Source: Planctomycetota bacterium (GTDB taxonomy: Bacteria > Planctomycetota > Planctomycetia > Gemmatales > Gemmataceae). Taken from it: a stretch of 44,336 nt of DNA. Of the stretch, positions 17,433 through 24,580 are shown piece by piece. The first letter of the stretch is position 1. Every line of letters starts with the position of its first letter. A program made the position numbers and the translations under genes. The notes under the pieces are model-generated. The model was given only the letters and a program-made list of their open reading frames with translations. It had not been told where the DNA came from and made no database searches. The stretch is from positions 1-44,336 of the forward strand of contig JACOUH010000179.1 in the NCBI GenBank assembly GCA_016177925.1, written 5' to 3'.

Positions 17433-17489
17433 CCCCACCCCCTGCCCCGTCCCCCCTTGTTAGGGGAGGGGGCGGGGCAGGAGTTGGGG
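17433..17489. repeat. Imperfect G/C-rich intergenic hairpin
   Basis: CCCC-rich 17433-17456 pairs imperfectly with GGGG-rich 17463-17489 (CCTGCCCC / GGGGCAGG core). It follows the GT2-like gene and shares the CCCC/GGGG word style of the array at 20097. Confidence 0.5.
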
Positions 17490-17517
17490 AAACAGGTTCA
17501 GAGGAGGAAAGGGCGCC

Positions 17518-18234
17518 ATGAGCACCCGTCAGCAGGCGACGGTCGACACGAACATCAACTGGTTCCAGGAGAACGAGCAGTACATCAAGACCCAGCGCCT
17601 GGAGTGTTACCAGCACATCAAGCGAATCGTCCAGCGCGAGCTGCGCGGCGTCGGCGACCTGCTCGACGTCGGCAACGGCGGCTTCTTCAACTATGACACG
17701 TCGCTGGTCGGCCACGTCACGGCGGTCGACCTGTTCCTGCGCGACGGCCCCGGCCCGATGCCCAACAGCACCTTTCGCCAGGGGTCCTTCCTCGAGTTGC
17801 CTTTCGCCGACGCCAGTTTTGACTGCGTGTTGCAGCAGAACGTCTTCCACCACGTCACCGGCCGCACGGTCCGCGCCAACCACCACAACATGCGGCAGTG
17901 CCTGGGGGAGATGTTCCGCTGCCTGCGCCCGGGCGGCAAGGCGGTCATCCTGGAGAGCACCGTCGGGCCGTTCTTCTACCTGTTTGAGTGCGTGGCCTAC
18001 CGGCCGGTTCTGTTCCTCAAGCGTCGGGGGCACCCGGTGACGTTCCAGTTCACGCCGCGCCAGATCCTCCGCGCCGCCGAGAGCTTCGGCTTCGTTCTCG
18101 AGGAGTTCACCTTCGTGCCGCGCGGCTGGTTCCTGAACCAGCTCGGCTACATCTGGCCCAGCATCCTGACGCCCGCGAAGCCGATCAAGTTGGTCCTGCG
18201 CCGCCCCGGCCCCGCCCTCGCGGCCGCGGCCTGA
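17518..18234 (+). CDS. Class I SAM-dependent methyltransferase
   Basis: 238 residues. Motif I is LLDVGNGGFFNYD (48-60), an unusual glycine loop with Asn; then TAVDLF (post-I acidic residue), FADASFDCVLQQNVFHHV (motif IV region) and RCLRPGGKAVILE, the type-11 methylase hallmark. The C-terminal part has a long hydrophobic stretch near PFFYLFECVAYRPVLFL that could sit at the membrane surface. It follows GAGGAAAGG. By context it modifies a glycan or lipid-linked intermediate; the acceptor is unknown. Confidence 0.82.
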   Translation: MSTRQQATVDTNINWFQENEQYIKTQRLECYQHIKRIVQRELRGVGDLLDVGNGGFFNYDTSLVGHVTAVDLFLRDGPGPMPNSTFRQGSFLELPFADASFDCVLQQNVFHHVTGRTVRANHHNMRQCLGEMFRCLRPGGKAVILESTVGPFFYLFECVAYRPVLFLKRRGHPVTFQFTPRQILRAAESFGFVLEEFTFVPRGWFLNQLGYIWPSILTPAKPIKLVLRRPGPALAAAA

Positions 18235-18254
18235 TACACCGGGGCGGTGATCGT

Positions 18255-18295
18255 GTCCGTTTAGCAACGCTTCGCAGAAGCGTCGCTAAGCGGAC
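18255..18295. repeat. Intergenic hairpin between two methyltransferase genes
   Basis: The 19-base arms 18255-18273 and 18277-18295 pair with two mismatches that remain G-U compatible in RNA, with a three-base loop (GCA). It starts about 20 bases after the first methyltransferase stop and could be a transcriptional terminator or stabiliser, without a T run. Confidence 0.65.
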
Positions 18296-18348
18296 CAGAC
18301 AACCCCAGCCGGAGGGCGGCCGGGGCACGGTTGCGAAAGGGGAGAGGC

Positions 18349-19101
18349 GTGTACAGGACAGAGCAGATCGCGTACGTCGATCAAGCCGACAAGCCGAAGG
18401 ATCTGTACGCTACGACGAAATACGCGATCCTTGAACGCTACCTGCGCGGACACGGACCGCTGCGTGTCTTCAACGCAGGCTGCGGCTCGGGCGAGTTATC
18501 GCTGCGGCTGGCGCGGCGCGGCCACACGGTCGTCGGCATCGACCCCGAGCCGTCCTACATCGCCCTGGCCGTGGCGAAGGCGCGCGCCTGCGGTGCCGCG
18601 CGCTGCACCTTCGAGGTCAACTCCATCGAAACCTACGCCGGTCCCGGCGGCTTCGACTGTGTGGTTTCGACCGACGTGCTGGAGCACATCGAGGACGACG
18701 GCGCTGCTTTCGCCAAGCTGGCGAGCCTGGTGCGCCCGGGCGGACTGGTGCTGCTCGCCCTGCCAGCGGTGCCGTGGCTGTTCGGCTATCACGATACGCT
18801 GCTCGGCCACTACCGGCGCTACAGCAAGCGGACGCTGCGCGCCCTTGTCGGCGCGCACTGCGACGTCGTGTCGCTCCGCTACTTCGGCTTCTGCCTGGTG
18901 CCCATCAGTCTGCTGTTCAGCCGATGGCTGCGCCGGCCGCTGCCGTTCCAGGAGGCAGTCGACCCGGGTCGCCGCCCCGTCAGCACCTGGCTGCTGCGGA
19001 CAATCTTCTGGATCGAGAAGCGGCTGCCGATGCCGCTGGGCGTCAGCCTGCTGCTCAAGGCGGTGCGCAAGCAAGACGCCCCGGCGCGCCGCGCCGCCTG
19101 A
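18349..19101 (+). CDS. Class I SAM-dependent methyltransferase (UbiG/type-12-like)
   Basis: 250 residues. Motif I is VFNAGCGSGELSLRLA (40-55), followed by VVGIDPEPS, FDCVVSTDVLEHIEDD (motif IV region) and LVRPGGLVLLALPA. The region HYRRYSKRTLRAL is typical of methylases next to sugar-lipid synthases. A C-terminal hydrophobic segment (FGFCLVPISLLFSRWL) may touch the membrane. GTG 18349, six bases after AGGGGAG, is preferred to TTG 18331. It differs clearly from the neighbouring methyltransferase, so it is not a duplicate. Confidence 0.83.
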   Translation: MYRTEQIAYVDQADKPKDLYATTKYAILERYLRGHGPLRVFNAGCGSGELSLRLARRGHTVVGIDPEPSYIALAVAKARACGAARCTFEVNSIETYAGPGGFDCVVSTDVLEHIEDDGAAFAKLASLVRPGGLVLLALPAVPWLFGYHDTLLGHYRRYSKRTLRALVGAHCDVVSLRYFGFCLVPISLLFSRWLRRPLPFQEAVDPGRRPVSTWLLRTIFWIEKRLPMPLGVSLLLKAVRKQDAPARRAA

Positions 19102-19116
19102 CAAGAAGGAGGTTTC

Positions 19117-20082
19117 ATGCACTATTTCGTTACCGGCGGGGCCGGCTTCATCGGCAGCAACCTGGTCGACCGGCTGCTGGCCGACGGCCATGCCGTCACC
19201 GCCTATGATAACTTCTCGACCGGCCAGCGCGAGTTCCTCGCCGGCGCGCTGCGCCACTCCGCCTTCCGGCTGATCGAAGGCGACTTACTCGATCTGCCCG
19301 TCCTGACTCGTGCGCTCGCCGGTCACGATTTCGTCTTCCACCTCGCCGCCAACGCCGACGTCCGCTTCGGGACGCACCACCCGCGCAAGGACCTGGAGCA
19401 GAACACCATCGCGACCTTCCATGTTCTCGAAGCCATGCGCGCCAACGGTGTCCGCCGCCTTGCCTTCTCCTCGACGGGGTCGATCTACGGCGAGCCGGAG
19501 GTCTTCCCGACGCCGGAGAGCTGTCCCTTCCCGGTGCAAACGAGTCTCTATGGCGCGTCGAAGTTGGCTGGCGAGGGGCTGATTGCCGCCTACTGCACCG
19601 GGTTCGACTTCCAGGGCTTTCTCTTCCGTTTCGTCTCGATCCTGGGCGAGCGCTACACGCACGGCCACGTCTACGACTTCTACAACAAGCTCCTCGACAA
19701 CCCGCACGAGATCGAGGTGCTTGGCAACGGCAAGCAGCGCAAGTCCTACCTGCACGTCCAGGACTGCATCGACGCGATGCTGCTGGTGATCCAGAGGTCG
19801 CAGCGGCCGGTCACGATCGCGAACCTCGGCACCGACGAGTACTGCTGCGTCAACGATTCGCTGGACTGGATCTGCGCACACCTTGGCGTCAACCCAAGGC
19901 GTTACTATACCGGCGGGGAGCGCGGCTGGATCGGCGACAGCCCGTTCATCTTCCTTGACACGTCGTTCGTGGGTTCGTTCGGTTGGCGGCCGAAGCTATC
20001 GATCCGCGCGGGTATCCTCCGCACGCTGGAGTACCTGCAGGCGAATCCGTGGGTGCTGCGGCGCCGGCACATCGCCGCCTGA
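19117..20082 (+). CDS. NAD-dependent sugar epimerase/dehydratase (GalE-like extended SDR)
   Basis: 321 residues, normal length for the family. It has the NAD-binding TGGAGFIG (6-13), D31 for the adenine ribose, SSTGSIYG with the catalytic Ser/Thr (119-124) and the Y145-x3-K149 pair in LYGASK. The reaction is probably epimerisation at C4 of a nucleotide sugar, as the TGQ and YGASKLAGE words are of the UDP-glucose 4-epimerase type, though the exact sugar cannot be read. It begins 15 bases after the methyltransferase, following AAGGAGG, and is likely in the same transcript. Confidence 0.88.
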   Translation: MHYFVTGGAGFIGSNLVDRLLADGHAVTAYDNFSTGQREFLAGALRHSAFRLIEGDLLDLPVLTRALAGHDFVFHLAANADVRFGTHHPRKDLEQNTIATFHVLEAMRANGVRRLAFSSTGSIYGEPEVFPTPESCPFPVQTSLYGASKLAGEGLIAAYCTGFDFQGFLFRFVSILGERYTHGHVYDFYNKLLDNPHEIEVLGNGKQRKSYLHVQDCIDAMLLVIQRSQRPVTIANLGTDEYCCVNDSLDWICAHLGVNPRRYYTGGERGWIGDSPFIFLDTSFVGSFGWRPKLSIRAGILRTLEYLQANPWVLRRRHIAA

Positions 20083-20096
20083 TCCTGGCGTCTTCC

Positions 20097-20216
20097 CCCC
20101 TCTCCCCTCGGGGGAGAGGGGTTGGGGGTGCAGCCAACCCCCTCACCCCCAACCCCTCTCCCCCGAAGCGGGGGCGAGGGGAGCAAGAGGACCCCTCTCC
20201 CCTTGGGGGAGAGGGG
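20097..20216. repeat. Array of overlapping CCCCTCTCCCC hairpins
   Basis: Three hairpins: 20097-20107 with 20111-20121; a larger one of 21 perfect pairs, 20110-20130 with 20144-20164; and 20192-20202 with 20206-20216. The first and second share the strand 20110-20121, so they exclude each other, the layout of an attenuator. The array fills the leader of the dehydrogenase gene (start 20255). The GGGGAGAGGGG word occurs three times or more. Confidence 0.8.
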
Positions 20217-20254
20217 AGACAACCCCCGCTCGCCGGGCAAAAGGGAGAGTTCTC

Positions 20255-21550
20255 ATGCGCGTAACTGTTTTCGGGCTGTGGCATCTCGGCTGTGTGACGG
20301 CCGCCTGTCTTGCCGAGGCGGGTCATCAGGTCGTCGGGCTCGACCTCGACGAGAAGGTCGTCGGCGACCTCGCCCAGGGCACGCCACCGCTGCACGAGCC
20401 GGGCCTCGCGGAACTGACGGCCGGGTGCCTGCAAGCGGGGAACCTGTCCTTCACCAGCGCCCCTCACGCTGCCCTGGGCGACGCCGAGGTCGTCTGGCTC
20501 ACCTTCGACACGCCGGTTGACGACGAGGACCAGGCGGACGTTGCCTGGGTGCGCGGCCAGCTCGAACAGATCGCCGACGCTCTGCGTCCGGGGACGTTGG
20601 TGCTGATCTCGTCGCAGGTGCCGGTCGGCTTCAGCGCCGGGCTGGAGCGGGCATGGGCGGGGCGCGGGCTCCGCTTTGCCTGCTCGCCGGAGAACTTGCG
20701 CCTGGGCAAGGCTCTGGAGTGCTTCCGCCGGCCCGAGCGCATCGTTGTCGGCTGCCGCACCGAGGCGGACCGGGCCAGGCTAACGCAGGTGCTGGCGCCG
20801 TTCTGCGACAACCTGGTGTGGATGTCGGTTGAGTCGGCGGAGATGACCAAGCACGCCATCAACGCGTTCCTGGCCACGTCGGTCACGTTCATCAACGAGC
20901 TGGCCCGTGTCTGCGAAGCGGTGGGCGCCGACGCCAAGGAGGTCGAGCGCGGCCTCAAGAGCGAGTCGCGCATCGGTCCCAAGGCGTACCTCTCTCCCGG
21001 CGCCGCGTTCACCGGCGGAACGCTGGCTCGCGACATCCGCTTCCTGATCGAGCTGGCCGATCAACACCAGCTCGGCGCCCCGCTCCTGCGCGGTGTGTGG
21101 GCCGCGAACCAATCGCACAAGGACTGGACACGGAATAAAGTCGTTCAACTTTTGACAGGCGTTGAGGCTCCGGTTGTCGCGGTGCTCGGCCTCACCTACA
21201 AGCCCGGGACGAGCACGCTGCGTCGTTCGTTGTCGGTGGAACTCTGTATCTGGCTGCACGGTCAGGGCATTGGCGTGCGGGCTCACGACCCCGCCATCGA
21301 CCGCCTCCCAGATGGCCTCGACAGCGCCATCACTTTATGCGAAAGTCCGCAAGCGGTACTGGCCGGCGCGGACGTCGCCGTCATCGCCACCGAGTGGCCC
21401 GCGTTCCGGACCCTGCGCGCCGACCAGTTCGCTGCCTTGATGCGACGGCCGCAGGTCATCGACCCGAATCACTTCCTCGCCGCCGACCTCGCTGCCGACC
21501 CCCGAATCCTTTACTGCGCCACGGGACGGACCACCCGCCGCGCGGCTTAG
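20255..21550 (+). CDS. UDP-glucose dehydrogenase-like protein with Thr in place of the catalytic Cys
   Basis: 431 residues, full length for UDP-glucose/GDP-mannose dehydrogenases: an NAD-binding domain (VTVFGLWHLGCVTA), a central domain and a UDP-binding C-terminal domain (VLGLTYKPGTSTLRRS). The conserved E146 in SPENLR and K199/N203 in EMTKHAINAFLA are present. The active-site motif, GGSCFPKD in standard enzymes, reads TGGTLARD (253-260): the nucleophile Cys is T256. Standard two-step oxidation to a uronic acid uses that Cys, so this protein should either stop at an aldehyde, catalyse another reaction or be inactive. FDTPVDDED is another deviation from the usual V-T-P loop. ATG 20255 follows AAGGGAG. 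Confidence 0.85.
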   Translation: MRVTVFGLWHLGCVTAACLAEAGHQVVGLDLDEKVVGDLAQGTPPLHEPGLAELTAGCLQAGNLSFTSAPHAALGDAEVVWLTFDTPVDDEDQADVAWVRGQLEQIADALRPGTLVLISSQVPVGFSAGLERAWAGRGLRFACSPENLRLGKALECFRRPERIVVGCRTEADRARLTQVLAPFCDNLVWMSVESAEMTKHAINAFLATSVTFINELARVCEAVGADAKEVERGLKSESRIGPKAYLSPGAAFTGGTLARDIRFLIELADQHQLGAPLLRGVWAANQSHKDWTRNKVVQLLTGVEAPVVAVLGLTYKPGTSTLRRSLSVELCIWLHGQGIGVRAHDPAIDRLPDGLDSAITLCESPQAVLAGADVAVIATEWPAFRTLRADQFAALMRRPQVIDPNHFLAADLAADPRILYCATGRTTRRAA

Positions 21551-21585
21551 CCCGACGCGCCAGCAAGGGCCGTCCTTGCTGGCGC
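21549..21585. repeat. Intergenic hairpin (AGCCCGACGCGCCAGC family)
   Basis: GCGCCAGCAAGG (21557-21568) pairs with CCTTGCTGGCGC (21574-21585). The leading AGCCCGACGCGCCAGC is the same word as the left arm of the hairpin at 43478, showing a dispersed family. It follows the dehydrogenase stop directly. Confidence 0.75.
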
Positions 21586-21637
21586 CTCAGGCGAAGCCGC
21601 AAGCGGTCTCGATCAGGCGAAGGGAATCGCCACACTC

Positions 21638-22510
21638 ATGAACCTTACAGGTCGATCCGCCATCATCACCGGCGCCAACCAGGGCTTGGGACGCACCATC
21701 GCGGAGCACTTCGTCCGGGACGGGGCCAGCGTCCTTCTGGTGGCGCGCGGCGAGGAGCTACTTCGCCGCACCGCCACGGAGCTGTCCGCGCTCGCCCCGC
21801 ACGCTGGCCAGCGTGTCCTCGCTCTCAAGGGCGACGTGGCTTGCCCGGAGAGCTGCCGCGAGGTCGTCGCCCACGCTGTGCGGGAGCTGCCCGGTCTCTG
21901 CGTCCTTGTCAACAACGCCGGTATCCAGGGCCCCATCGGGCGATTCGAGGAAGTCGCCTGGGAGGACTGGCTGGAGACGGTGCGGGTGAACTTGCTCGGC
22001 ACCGCTCTGATGTGCCGGGGCTTTATACCCCATTTAAGGCGAAAAAGGTACGGAAAGGTAATCAACCTTTCCGGCGGCGGCGCCGCAGCGCCGCGGCCGC
22101 GCTTCAGTGCCTACGCGGCGACCAAGGCGGCCGTCGTGCGCTTGACCGAGACCCTGGCCTGCGAGTTGGCCGACGCCCACGTCGACGTCAACGCCGTCGC
22201 GCCCGGGGCACTGAACACGAGGCTGCTCGATGAGGTCCTCGCCGCTGGGCCGGAGAAGGCGGGCCAGGAGGGTTACGCGAAGGCGCTCGCGCAGCGCGAC
22301 CAGGGCGGAGCCTCGCCAGAACAGGCGGCCGCCCTCGTGACGTTCCTGGCCTCGGCCCAGACCGATGGCATCAGCGGCCGGCTCTTCAGCGCGGTCTGGG
22401 ACGACTGGCCCCGGCTGGCCCGGCGGCGCGAGCAACTGGCCCAAAGCGATGTCTATACGCTGCGGCGGATCATGCCCGAGGATCGGGGGATGCAATGGAA
22501 CTGCGCCTAG
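21638..22510 (+). CDS. Short-chain dehydrogenase/reductase
   Basis: 290 residues. Classical SDR signature: TGANQGLG (11-18) for the coenzyme, NNAG (92-95), S145 and Y159-x3-K163 (YAATK). The aspartate-poor loop after strand two (VARGEE) suggests NADP(H). Substrate unknown; in this position it may reduce or oxidise a nucleotide-sugar intermediate. The last 16 bases overlap the next gene, so the two are translationally coupled. That gene is in turn coupled to the HddA-like kinase, linking the three in one step of sugar metabolism. Confidence 0.87.
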   Translation: MNLTGRSAIITGANQGLGRTIAEHFVRDGASVLLVARGEELLRRTATELSALAPHAGQRVLALKGDVACPESCREVVAHAVRELPGLCVLVNNAGIQGPIGRFEEVAWEDWLETVRVNLLGTALMCRGFIPHLRRKRYGKVINLSGGGAAAPRPRFSAYAATKAAVVRLTETLACELADAHVDVNAVAPGALNTRLLDEVLAAGPEKAGQEGYAKALAQRDQGGASPEQAAALVTFLASAQTDGISGRLFSAVWDDWPRLARRREQLAQSDVYTLRRIMPEDRGMQWNCA

Positions 22511-23532
22511 CCATCGTCGGCTGTGGGCTGATCGGAAACAAGCGGGCGAAGGCGCTGGGGCGGCACCGCCTGGTCGCGGCCGTCGATCCGCAGCCAGCGC
22601 GGGCGCAGCAGCTGGCCGCGCAGCACGCCGGCTGCACGGCCTCCGCCGACTGGCGGGCGGCTGTGGCACGCGATGACGTCGATGCGATTATCGTCTCGAC
22701 CACCAACGATGCCCTGGCCTCGGTGACAGCGGCGGCGCTGGCCTGTGGCAAGCACGTCCTCGTCGAGAAGCCGGCGGCACGCAGCGCCGAGGAACTGCGG
22801 CCGGTCGCGGAGGCGGCGCGCCGGGCTGGCCGCATCGTCAAGGTGGGCTTCAATCACCGCTTCCACCCGGCGCTGGCGAAGGCTCGACAGCTCTGCGATG
22901 CCGGAGAGTTGGGGCCGCTCCTGTACATCCGCGGGCGCTACGGACACGGCGGCCGACCCGGCTACGAGCGCGAGTGGCGCGCCGACCCGGCCGTCGCGGG
23001 CGGCGGCGAACTGCTCGACCAGGGCGTCCACCTGGTCGATCTGACGCGCTGGTTTCTCGGTGACGTCGCCGAAGTGCGCGGCCATGTCGAGACGTTCTTC
23101 TGGAAGATGCCGGTCGAGGACAACGGCTTCGTATTCCTGCGCACCCCGCAGGGACAGGTGGCCTGGCTGCACGCCAGCTGTACTGAGTGGAAGAACCTCT
23201 TCTGCTTCGAGGTCTTTGGCCGGGACGGCAAGGTGCAGGTCGACGGCCTGGGCGGCAGCTACGGCACTGAGCGGCTGACGTTCTACCGCATGCTCCCCCA
23301 GATGGGGCCGCCCGAGACAACCACCTGGGAGTATCCCGGCGAGGACGCCTCCTGGCGCGACGAGTTCGCCGACTTCGTTCGCTGCATCGAGACGGGCGCC
23401 CAGCCGGAAGGTGGTGTGGAGGATGCCCTGGCGGCGCTGCAGGTCGTGGGGCAGGTGTATGAGCCGTCGGGCCGGGCGGTCCTTTTTCCCCAGTGGGGAA
23501 AGGAGAGGACAGAGGGGAGGTGGGCAGGATGA
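22495..23532 (+). CDS. Gfo/Idh/MocA-family oxidoreductase
   Basis: 345 residues. It has an N-terminal Rossmann fold (AIVGCGLIGNKRA), the family EKP motif (91-93) and a GGGELLDQGVHLVDL stretch with the likely catalytic D175 and H179. It is an NAD(P)-dependent sugar dehydrogenase or ketoreductase; the exact substrate is not readable. The start overlaps the SDR by 16 bases and the stop overlaps the kinase start (ATGA), an arrangement usual for enzymes that act on one intermediate. The protein tail (after about residue 325) is basic and may be frame-read-through of the coupling region. Confidence 0.87.
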   Translation: MELRLAIVGCGLIGNKRAKALGRHRLVAAVDPQPARAQQLAAQHAGCTASADWRAAVARDDVDAIIVSTTNDALASVTAAALACGKHVLVEKPAARSAEELRPVAEAARRAGRIVKVGFNHRFHPALAKARQLCDAGELGPLLYIRGRYGHGGRPGYEREWRADPAVAGGGELLDQGVHLVDLTRWFLGDVAEVRGHVETFFWKMPVEDNGFVFLRTPQGQVAWLHASCTEWKNLFCFEVFGRDGKVQVDGLGGSYGTERLTFYRMLPQMGPPETTTWEYPGEDASWRDEFADFVRCIETGAQPEGGVEDALAALQVVGQVYEPSGRAVLFPQWGKERTEGRWAG

Positions 23533-24509
23533 TCATGACGCGCAGCCCGCTGCGGATCTCGCTCGGCGGGGGCGGCACCGACTTGCCGTCGTACTATCAG
23601 AAGCACACCGGCTTCCTGGTGGCAGCAGCCATCGACAAGCACGTGTGCATCACGCTGCACCACACGTTCACGCCCGAGCTGATCATCAAGTATTCCAAGC
23701 TGGAGCGCGTGACCAACGTCGACGAAGTGCAGCACCCGATCATCCGGGAGGCGCTACGGCTGACCGGTGTCGGTCCCGAGGGGCTGGAGATCACCAGCAT
23801 GGCCGACATCCCGGCCGGCACTGGCCTCGGCTCGTCGGGCAGCTTCACCACCGCGCTGTTGAAGGCGCTGCACGCCTACAAGAAGAACCTGGTTCATCCG
23901 CGCGAGTTGGCCGAGCAGGCCTGCCAGATCGAGTTGGACCGGCTGAAGGAGCCGATCGGCAAGCAGGACCAGTACATCGCTGCCTTCGGCGGGCTGACGT
24001 GTTTCCAGTTCCTGCCCAACGGGCACGTCGAGGCCTGGCCGCTGAAAATCAGTGCCGAGACACTCTACAACCTCGAGGACAACCTGCTCCTGTTCTTCAC
24101 CGGCTACAGTCGATCGGCGTCAACCATCCTCAAGGAGCAGGACGACAAGAGTAAGCAGCGCGACCCGTCGATGGTGGACAACCTGCACTTCATCAAGGAG
24201 CTGGGCTACCAGAGCGCGGAAGCACTGGAGTCGGGCGACCTGATCCGCTTCGCCGACCTGATGAACGTTCACTGGGAGCACAAGAAGAAACGCAGCGGGT
24301 CGATGAGCAACGGCCGCATCGACGAGTGGTACGAACTGGCGAAGGCGAACGGAGCGCTGGGCGGCAAACTGATCGGCGCCGGCGGCGGCGGGTTTTTGAT
24401 GTTTTACGCCGAGGAGAAGGTGTGCCTGCGGCGGGCGCTAGCGGAGGCCGGCCTGCGTGAGGTGCGCTTCCGCTTCGACTTCGAGGGGACCAAGGTAGTG
24501 CTCCAGTAG
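23529..24509 (+). CDS. HddA-like GHMP kinase (D-glycero-D-manno-heptose 7-phosphate 1-kinase family)
   Basis: 326 residues. The opening RSPLRISLGGGGTDLPSYY (5-23) is the hallmark of the heptose 7-phosphate kinase branch of GHMP kinases, followed by the ATP loop IPAGTGLGSSGSF (94-106) and the C-terminal KLIGAGGGGFLM motif. In the GDP-heptose route this enzyme phosphorylates the anomeric carbon of D-glycero-D-manno-heptose 7-phosphate. ATG 23529 overlaps the previous stop and follows GGGGAGG; the upstream in-frame ATG lies inside the preceding gene and adds only non-conserved residues. Partners at 37351, 40455 and 42178 support the pathway assignment. Confidence 0.87.
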   Translation: MIMTRSPLRISLGGGGTDLPSYYQKHTGFLVAAAIDKHVCITLHHTFTPELIIKYSKLERVTNVDEVQHPIIREALRLTGVGPEGLEITSMADIPAGTGLGSSGSFTTALLKALHAYKKNLVHPRELAEQACQIELDRLKEPIGKQDQYIAAFGGLTCFQFLPNGHVEAWPLKISAETLYNLEDNLLLFFTGYSRSASTILKEQDDKSKQRDPSMVDNLHFIKELGYQSAEALESGDLIRFADLMNVHWEHKKKRSGSMSNGRIDEWYELAKANGALGGKLIGAGGGGFLMFYAEEKVCLRRALAEAGLREVRFRFDFEGTKVVLQ

Positions 24510-24580
24510 CGCCCTGCGGGCCGCTTGGTAGCCGTGTTCAGGGCAGGCGGCTCAGGGAATCTCATTGCAGGAGGTTGAGG

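Noticed and set aside
20097..20216. A possible CRISPR or tandem array
   Set aside because: The repeated words form overlapping hairpins with no uniform unit or spacer length.
19883..20254. In-frame upstream extension of the dehydrogenase-like gene
   Set aside because: The extension reads through the epimerase gene in another frame and through the hairpin array; conserved sequence begins at ATG 20255.
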